Source of the DNA: Bacteroidota bacterium | Lineage (GTDB): Bacteria; Bacteroidota; Bacteroidia; Bacteroidales; Bacteroidaceae | Length of the DNA stretch: 13,258 nt | NCBI GenBank assembly: GCA_023415545.1 | Contig: JAEZKJ010000080.1 | Span: forward strand, 1-13,258 | Direction of reading: 5' to 3' | Shown here: piece after piece, positions 7,812-13,258 of the stretch | Position numbering within the stretch: the stretch's first letter is position 1 | Layout of the letters: each line of letters starts with the position of its first letter | Translations under genes and position numbers: made by a program | Notes under the pieces: generated by a model | Told to the model about the DNA's origin: nothing | What the model saw: only the letters and a program-made list of their open reading frames with translations | Database searches by the model: none

Positions 7812-8356
7812 ATTTTATTTTTTTCTTTTTTTAATTTACCATAAATAAAACCTAAAGAGCCTGATATGATTATGATATATATTGGTGATACACCAAGAAG
7901 ATAGATTAGCAGTGCTGAGACCATTGGGATCCATATTGTGTAACGGTTAAGTTTTACACTCTTAGCCATAGTAAAAGTGGGTACAGCTATCAGAGCAACT
8001 ACAGCAGGACGTATTCCTTTGAAAATCTTTTCAACGATTTCATAATTTTTAAATTGTTGAAAAAAGAGAGCTATGGCAAGTATTATTAAAAAAGAGGGCA
8101 GCACAGTGCCTAATGTCATTACTACAGCTCCTTTTTTTTGTCTTAGTTTATATCCAATGAAAATGGCAATATTGACAGCAAAGACACCTGGAGCAGACTG
8201 AGCCAAAGCAAGCAGATCAATAAAATCTTCTTTACTTACCCATCTTTTTTTATCAACAATCTCATTCTGAATAAGTGGAACCATAGCGTATCCTCCGCCA
8301 ATGGTGAAAAGCCCAATTTTAAAAAAAATAGAAAACGCTTCTAAATAAAAACTCAT
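7808..8356 (-). CDS. chrA: Short chromate transporter (CHR) family membrane protein, first of a pair
   Basis: This 182-residue membrane protein is a paralogue of the next gene. The N-terminus has FFKIGLFTIGGGYAMV followed by PLIQNEIV, and the conserved loop is ALAQSAPGVFAVNIAIFIGY. This gives PGV where the partner has PGP, suggesting the two halves have specialised. Hydrophobic helices include LGTVLPSFLIILAIALFF, PAVVALIAVPTF and the C-terminal IYIIIISGSLGFIYG, followed by a lysine-rich tail. The ATG at 8356 lies 1 nt after the stop of the hybrid sensor gene, and its own stop overlaps the next ATG by 4 nt. The three genes therefore look like one transcription unit with coupled translation. 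The family moves oxyanions such as chromate or sulfate in studied members. The annotation as a chromate exporter is by homology only. Confidence 0.9.
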   Translation of the reverse strand: MSFYLEAFSIFFKIGLFTIGGGYAMVPLIQNEIVDKKRWVSKEDFIDLLALAQSAPGVFAVNIAIFIGYKLRQKKGAVVMTLGTVLPSFLIILAIALFFQQFKNYEIVEKIFKGIRPAVVALIAVPTFTMAKSVKLNRYTIWIPMVSALLIYLLGVSPIYIIIISGSLGFIYGKLKKEKNKI

Positions 8357-8357
8357 A

Positions 8358-11300
8358 TCAATTATTTTTCATATATCTACTTGGTGTGATATTGAAATAT
8401 TTTTTGAAAATATCAGTAAAATATTTCGGATCTCCAAATCCTACCATATCAGCAACTTCTGATACTGTATAATTCTTTGTTCTCAATAATCTTGCAGCCT
8501 CTTCCATTCTTATTTTCCTAATGTAGTCGCTTGGTGAATAGTCGGTTAGTGCCTTTATTTTGTTGTAAAAACTACTTCTGCTCATATTCAAATAGCTACA
8601 AAGGATATCAACATTAATCTCTTTAGAAAGATTATTTTTTATATTTTCTGAAACCTTTAGCAAGAACTGTTGATCCAAATCCAAACTTGGTTGATCATTA
8701 TCTTGTATATAACTGAAATTACCTTTTGAAAAAGCGATTTTAATTATATCTCTATTTGCAAATATATTATTTATTGTTTCAATTAATAGCTGAATTTCGA
8801 ATGGTTTTGTAATATATTTATCAGCTTTATTCTGTAATCCTTTAATTATGCTATCCTTGTCGTGAAGAGCAGTAAGTAAAATTATAGGTATATGACTTGT
8901 CTCAATATTATCTTTAACATGTTGGCAAAGCTCGTTTCCATCCATTATAGGCATCATAATATCGGAAATTATTAGCTCAGGATTTTTTAATTTTATCATT
9001 GATAAAGCTTCTAATCCGTTTGAAGCTTCCGACACTTTAAACTTATCAGATAATGTACTTACTAAAAAACTTCGCATTTCACTATTATCGTCTACAATAA
9101 GTATGTAACGCTTATTTATGTTAGATTTTTCTAAAATTGTAATATTTGTTTTTTTCCCATTATCAATATTGGGATTATAATAAGTGGTTTCATTGTTAAC
9201 ATCGGCTTTTTTTGATAGAATATATTTACTGCTTTTAAAAGGAAAAGATATTTTGAAAGTAGTTCCTATATTCTCGCAACTTGTTACACTTATTTTTCCT
9301 TGATGGTTTTTAATAAGTTTATAAGTAAGAACAAGACCAATACCAGCTCCTGAAATCTTCATATTTGTTGCATTGTAACTTCTAAATATCTGTTTAAATA
9401 ATTTTTTTTGATCTTTTTCCGAGATGCCTATTCCCGTGTCACTTATCTGTATTGTCCAATATTTTTTTTCATTAGATATTAAAACACTAATTAATCCTTT
9501 TTCTTCGGTGTATTTTATGGCGTTACTAATTATATTCCTAAGTATAGAGTCAATTTTATTTTTATCTATAAGGACTTTCATATTAGCATCCGAATTATTA
9601 TGTATCTCTATATTAATCTTCTTTTTTTGTGCATATTCAACAAACTTTGACATGTAATCATTGATATACTCATTAAGATTACATTCCGTAACATTCAAAA
9701 CATGTGAATATAGCTCCTCCTTTTCGAAGTTTATAAGGTTATTAGTTAGATTTGTCAATATCTCGGTATTATCTAAGGCTGTTTTTAAATTCTTTTCTCC
9801 TTGTAATGTTAAATTTTCACTTCTCAAAATCTCTCCCAAAGGAGCTTTTATAAGCGAAAGAGGTGTACGTATATCGTGTGCAGTATTTATAAAGAAACGT
9901 ATCTTGTCATTCGACATGTTTCTCTCCTTTCTAATAACTATATATCTAGATATATAATATACTAATATTAAAATTATAATTAGGTATACTATTTGCGCAT
10001 AAGTAGATACCCAAAATGGTGCTCCAACGTAAATATTTATGTTTCGTTCCTCAAGCGTATATTCATCCTCAATTAAAATACTTTTAACTTTTAGTCTATA
10101 CTTGCCAGCTGGGAGGTTAATACATTTTATAGTCTTATCTTGTGATGGAACAGTCCATTTATCATATAATCCTTCAATAAACCAACTATAATAAATGCTT
10201 GATTGATTATCATAATTTATAGAAGCTAATTCAATAGTAAATGTATTTTGGTCATTATTCAAATACAAATTTTCTGTTTGATCAATATTAAACTCCAAAG
10301 GTGAGCCTTTCTCTCCGGGATATACTTTTTGGTAATTTATATAGAGAGAGTTAAAAATCATTTTAGTTTTGTATACTATTGGTCTTAAAGCTTTATTAGT
10401 AAACATTATAGCTCCTTTGCTACTACCAAAATAGTATTCATTATCACTGGTTTTTATTCCCGATGTAGGATTAAATTTAGTAAGTGTCAGACCTTGTTCG
10501 GAAGTCCAGTTCATAAATTTCCTCTGACTTATATTATATCTACTTAGTCCCTCTTCGGTACTTATTAAAATACTATTTTCAGTTGAGGGAATGATATTGT
10601 ATATAAAGTTTGAATTAAGAGCTGAGTTTTTATCAAAATATCTCTCCTTTTTTTTCGTTACATTATTATATAAAAATAGTCCATTACCATTAGTACCAAT
10701 GAATGTTAGAGAATCTTTGTACTGATAAACAGAAGTAATATTTTCGACTCTGGAAGAAAATTTGAAATTATATAATTTATTATTTCTCTTATTGAATATA
10801 TATAGACCATTGTAAGTCCCTATCCACAATTCATTCTCACTTTTAGATGTTATGAAATATATTGAAGTGTTTATATTATAAATTTTGTATTTTTTTGTTT
10901 TAACATTATATGATTTAAGGTAAGAATAACCTCCAAGCCAAACTGTGCTATCGTTATCTCTATAAATTGAGCGTATATATTTATCAAGATGTTCTTTTTT
11001 AGAATCAACTATAGGCATAAAAATAGCCTTCATAGTATTTTTATTTATATAATAAACTCCGGCCATATATCCACTTATTAGAAACTTGCCTGGTGATATT
11101 TCGGTCATGGATAAAAATACACGATTATTATCTTCCTCTTTTTCTGGAGCATCATACAATATATTTCTCCATTTATCACTCATCTTGTTATAACATGAGA
11201 TGCCATTATTTGTAAGAAACCATATATCTGTATCCGAATCTTCATAAATAAAGTTTACCTGATTATCGACAAGAGAATTTGAATTATAGTCGTAGTGTTT

Positions 11301-12323
11301 AATTATTTTGAATAGTTGTTCTTTATCCGAACTGACAGTTATTCCGAAAGGATAAACAGCCATCCATATTTTTTGATGCTCGTCAATAAATATATCCTTT
11401 ACAATATTGCTGCTGACTTCCTGTTTGAAATTATCATTTATATTATTATAAAATTTTGTTAGCTGGTTTTTCTTAATGTTTAATATGTATGTTCCTGTTC
11501 CATTAGTTGCAATAAGCACTTCATCTTTAGAAATTCCGTAAGGTACTATTTTGTTGACAAATATATTTTTAAGTTTGTATGGAACGTTTGTGATGTTATT
11601 GGTTATATAGTTATAAATATATAACCCATTAAATGGAGTTGAAATGATAAGTTGGTTACTATTTTTATGGTAGAATATATAGTTTACCATAGAACCCGAT
11701 GGTAGACTTTGAATAGATAAAATCTTAGGTTTATTCCCTTTAAGTAATATTGTATAAATACGTTCAGTAGAAGCAATAGAGTATATGTTATCATCAATTT
11801 CATCCATATCAACAATCTCATCTTTAATAATCTCTTCAATAGGAGTCATAACTTTTGTGTTACAATCGAAGATATATTGCTTATTGATTACATTGATCCA
11901 TACTCTATCTTTGGAGTCAAGGAATATTGATGATGCGCTTATTAATTTTGCTTTTTGATTTAAATATTTAAAGTTTGTAAGAAGTTCAAACTTATCTAAG
12001 GTGTAGTTGTACCTAAAGATATACCCATTTTTATTTAATTCTAAAATTCTTCCTTTTGAATCTTTTCTTAATGTGCTTATCTCAGGCGAGGCATTAATTT
12101 CTTCTCCATTGCTTTCCAATTTATATAGAGTAGTAGTTAAACCATTATATCTATTTACTCCATCTTGTGTAAGGAACCACATAAAACCTATTTTCCCCTT
12201 CTCTATAGAGTATACTTGTCTTGAACTCAAACCATCATCAATGGTTATGAGTTTACTACTATAAGAATATATATAAAACAAAGCGAAAAAAAAGGTCAAA
12301 AAAGAAACATTACCTTTTTTCAT
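8358..12323 (-). CDS. Hybrid two-component system sensor/regulator (HTCS) with periplasmic double propeller
   Basis: This 1321-residue protein combines a full phosphorelay with a transcription factor. A signal or anchor segment (about 1-25) precedes two-propeller-type reg_prop repeats (about 25-680, for example IGFMWFLTQDGVNRYNG, ENELWIGTYNGLYIFN, SILISTEEGLSRYN). A Y_Y_Y domain follows (about 690-755, YYSWFIEGLYDKWT), then a transmembrane helix (about 774-795). Inside the cell are HisKA with H816 (NTAHDIRTPLSL), HATPase_c with N934, DTGIGIS and GAGIGL, a receiver with D1078/D1079, phospho-acceptor D1121 (SDIMMPIMDG) and K1173, and a two-helix-turn-helix AraC domain (about 1228-1318, ending FNITPSRYM). 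All catalytic residues are present. Family members usually sense glycan fragments and switch on adjacent polysaccharide-utilisation genes. Here the only tightly linked genes are the chrA pair, 1 nt downstream. The gene is very A/T-rich (Lys, Asn, Ile), more so than pgk. Confidence 0.95.
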   Translation of the reverse strand: MKKGNVSFLTFFFALFYIYSYSSKLITIDDGLSSRQVYSIEKGKIGFMWFLTQDGVNRYNGLTTTLYKLESNGEEINASPEISTLRKDSKGRILELNKNGYIFRYNYTLDKFELLTNFKYLNQKAKLISASSIFLDSKDRVWINVINKQYIFDCNTKVMTPIEEIIKDEIVDMDEIDDNIYSIASTERIYTILLKGNKPKILSIQSLPSGSMVNYIFYHKNSNQLIISTPFNGLYIYNYITNNITNVPYKLKNIFVNKIVPYGISKDEVLIATNGTGTYILNIKKNQLTKFYNNINDNFKQEVSSNIVKDIFIDEHQKIWMAVYPFGITVSSDKEQLFKIIKHYDYNSNSLVDNQVNFIYEDSDTDIWFLTNNGISCYNKMSDKWRNILYDAPEKEEDNNRVFLSMTEISPGKFLISGYMAGVYYINKNTMKAIFMPIVDSKKEHLDKYIRSIYRDNDSTVWLGGYSYLKSYNVKTKKYKIYNINTSIYFITSKSENELWIGTYNGLYIFNKRNNKLYNFKFSSRVENITSVYQYKDSLTFIGTNGNGLFLYNNVTKKKERYFDKNSALNSNFIYNIIPSTENSILISTEEGLSRYNISQRKFMNWTSEQGLTLTKFNPTSGIKTSDNEYYFGSSKGAIMFTNKALRPIVYKTKMIFNSLYINYQKVYPGEKGSPLEFNIDQTENLYLNNDQNTFTIELASINYDNQSSIYYSWFIEGLYDKWTVPSQDKTIKCINLPAGKYRLKVKSILIEDEYTLEERNINIYVGAPFWVSTYAQIVYLIIILILVYYISRYIVIRKERNMSNDKIRFFINTAHDIRTPLSLIKAPLGEILRSENLTLQGEKNLKTALDNTEILTNLTNNLINFEKEELYSHVLNVTECNLNEYINDYMSKFVEYAQKKKINIEIHNNSDANMKVLIDKNKIDSILRNIISNAIKYTEEKGLISVLISNEKKYWTIQISDTGIGISEKDQKKLFKQIFRSYNATNMKISGAGIGLVLTYKLIKNHQGKISVTSCENIGTTFKISFPFKSSKYILSKKADVNNETTYYNPNIDNGKKTNITILEKSNINKRYILIVDDNSEMRSFLVSTLSDKFKVSEASNGLEALSMIKLKNPELIISDIMMPIMDGNELCQHVKDNIETSHIPIILLTALHDKDSIIKGLQNKADKYITKPFEIQLLIETINNIFANRDIIKIAFSKGNFSYIQDNDQPSLDLDQQFLLKVSENIKNNLSKEINVDILCSYLNMSRSSFYNKIKALTDYSPSDYIRKIRMEEAARLLRTKNYTVSEVADMVGFGDPKYFTDIFKKYFNITPSRYMKNN

Positions 12324-12348
12324 AAAGTTTAGTTAGTCTATTATCTTG

Positions 12349-12379
12349 TAAATGTGGTAATTTATATCTATTAAACAAA
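12349..12379 (-). promoter_or_regulatory. Possible weak promoter of the HTCS-chrA unit
   Basis: Between the purL terminator and the HTCS ATG the minus strand has TTTG (12379-12376). After 19 nt comes CACATTTA (12356-12349), which keeps only part of the TAnnTTTG -7 consensus. The predicted start near 12342 leaves about 19 nt of leader. No better candidate is present in the 67 bp between the terminator and the ATG at 12323, so a promoter must be weak or regulator-dependent, or the unit depends on readthrough. Confidence 0.25.
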
Positions 12380-12390
12380 ATAAAATAAAA

Positions 12391-12425
12391 AAAAGCAGCG
12401 AAGTTTTTTATCTTTCGCTGCTTTT
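12391..12425 (-). terminator. Rho-independent terminator after purL
   Basis: A perfect 12-bp stem, AAAAGCAGCGAA (12391-12402) with TTCGCTGCTTTT (12414-12425), encloses an 11-nt loop. On the minus strand it lies 19 nt after the purL stop and continues into TTTTATTTTATTTTG. It separates purL from the HTCS gene, which begins 68 nt further on. Confidence 0.85.
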
Positions 12426-12444
12426 AGTATTGTTATATAAAAAA

Positions 12445-13257
12445 TTATCTATTCTTTTCTATCCACTCTTTCGCATTAACAAAAGCTTCAATCCATGGAG
12501 TAACTTGATCTGAGTTTACTCTTTCATTTGGATAGAATGCATTTTGCCAAGGGAATATAGCTCTTTCAAGGTGAGGCATCATAGCTAAATGACGACCATC
12601 AGCACTTGCTATACCTGCAGCAGAGTAATCGGAACCATTAGGATTTCCAGGATATTCATCGTATGAGTATTTCAAAACGACATTGTATTTATCCTCACTA
12701 TAAGGTAAAGAGAATTTTCCTTCACCATGTGCAACCCATATACCGAGTTTACTTCCGCTCAATGAGCCCAACATAACGCTTTGGTTTGTTTGGACAGTAA
12801 CTCCGGTAAATTGAGATTCGAACTTATGAGAATCATTGTGAAGCATCTTTGTTCTTTTTTCATGCTCAGGGTTGATAAGTCCAAGCTCAACCATTAGCTG
12901 ACATCCGTTACAAACGCCAAGAGAAAGAGTATCTTTACGCGCATAGAACTTATCAAGAGCAGCTTTAGCTTTAGGATTGAAAAGGAATCCTCCTGCCCAA
13001 CCTTTTGCTGAGCCAAGAACATCTGAGTTAGAGAAACCTCCACAGAATACTATCATATTCACATCCTCAAGTGTTTCACGACCACTGATAAGGTCGGTCA
13101 TTGTAACATCTTTTACATCAAAGCCTGCAAGATATAGTGAATAAGCCATCTCTCTTTCGCACTGAGTACCCTTTTCACGAATGGTAGCTGCCTTTATACC
13201 TGTAGGAGTGCGTCTGTTTGGATCAATATTGTATTGAGAATATTTTCCTGTGAACGA
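12445..13257 (-). CDS. purL: Phosphoribosylformylglycinamidine synthase, C-terminal glutaminase part (cut by window edge)
   Basis: The last 270 codons of the large single-chain FGAM synthase are present, in frame to the right edge (reading SFTGKYSQYNIDPN at the edge). The enzyme converts FGAR, ATP and glutamine to FGAM in purine synthesis in the cytosol. The visible part is the class I glutamine amidotransferase domain. It opens with KAATIREKGTQCEREMAYSL, has VFCGGFSNSDVLGSAKGWAGG, the nucleophile Cys in LGVCNGCQLM (codon 12912-12910), WVAHGEGKF, and the His/Glu of the triad in MMPHLERAIFPWQ. The ATG at 13149 is internal and is not the start: homology to the family continues upstream of it. 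Bacteria with PurLQS carry this domain as a separate PurQ, but the upstream continuation fits the fused type of about 1230-1300 residues. A terminator follows the stop. Confidence 0.95.
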   Translation of the reverse strand, partial: SFTGKYSQYNIDPNRRTPTGIKAATIREKGTQCEREMAYSLYLAGFDVKDVTMTDLISGRETLEDVNMIVFCGGFSNSDVLGSAKGWAGGFLFNPKAKAALDKFYARKDTLSLGVCNGCQLMVELGLINPEHEKRTKMLHNDSHKFESQFTGVTVQTNQSVMLGSLSGSKLGIWVAHGEGKFSLPYSEDKYNVVLKYSYDEYPGNPNGSDYSAAGIASADGRHLAMMPHLERAIFPWQNAFYPNERVNSDQVTPWIEAFVNAKEWIEKNR

Positions 13258-13258
13258 T

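Noticed and set aside
9424..9957. Two plus-strand open frames (77 and 98 codons) antisense to the kinase domain
   Set aside because: Both sit within the conserved HisKA/HATPase coding region of the HTCS, and their hydrophobic translations are what antisense reading of such DNA produces.
5565..12323. A polysaccharide utilisation locus built from the GHL10 gene and the HTCS
   Set aside because: No susC/susD pair or other carbohydrate-active gene is present, and the GHL10 gene is convergent with its own promoter and terminator. Nothing in the sequence ties the two together beyond proximity.
12445..13149. Separate purQ gene starting at the ATG at 13149
   Set aside because: The reading frame is open to the window edge, and the residues before this ATG (KAATIREKGTQCERE) are the conserved start of the amidotransferase domain, so the ATG is internal to a fused purL.

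Overview
This is a chromosomal window from a low-GC member of the Bacteroidales (Bacteroidota). The evidence is a hybrid two-component regulator with a periplasmic two-propeller/Y_Y_Y sensor and a C-terminal AraC domain, the Bacteroidetes form of the SLBB polysaccharide export protein, A/T-rich leaders without clear Shine-Dalgarno sequences, and several matches to the Bacteroides promoter -7 element TAnnTTTG. I cannot name the genus from sequence alone.

Layout from left to right. Positions 1-1112 (minus) hold the N-terminal 370 codons of an SLBB/Poly_export outer-membrane polysaccharide export protein that runs off the left edge, with its own promoter. Positions 1301-2557 (minus) are pgk, followed by a strong terminator. 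Positions 2647-5418 (minus) are uvrA. A 146-155 bp divergent promoter region separates uvrA from a plus-strand secreted GHL10-family glycosidase-like gene (5565-7070), which ends at a hairpin terminator. Convergent to it is a compact minus-strand unit: a 1321-residue hybrid two-component sensor/regulator (8358-12323), then 1 nt later a short chromate-transporter-family gene (7808-8356), which overlaps a second one (7239-7811) by 4 bp. At the right edge is the C-terminal glutaminase part of purL (12445-13257, minus), closed by a terminator.

Most of the window is housekeeping: glycolysis, excision repair and purine synthesis. The unusual part is the HTCS-chrA-chrA unit. Regulators of this type generally sit beside polysaccharide-utilisation loci, but here the regulator is almost fused translationally to a two-protein CHR transporter, and no susC/susD homologue is present. 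The neighbouring GHL10 enzyme is on the opposite strand and has its own promoter and terminator. A functional link between the sensor and the transporter is an inference from gene spacing only. I see no tRNA, rRNA, CRISPR array, transposase or integrase, and no intergenic gap longer than 300 bp.
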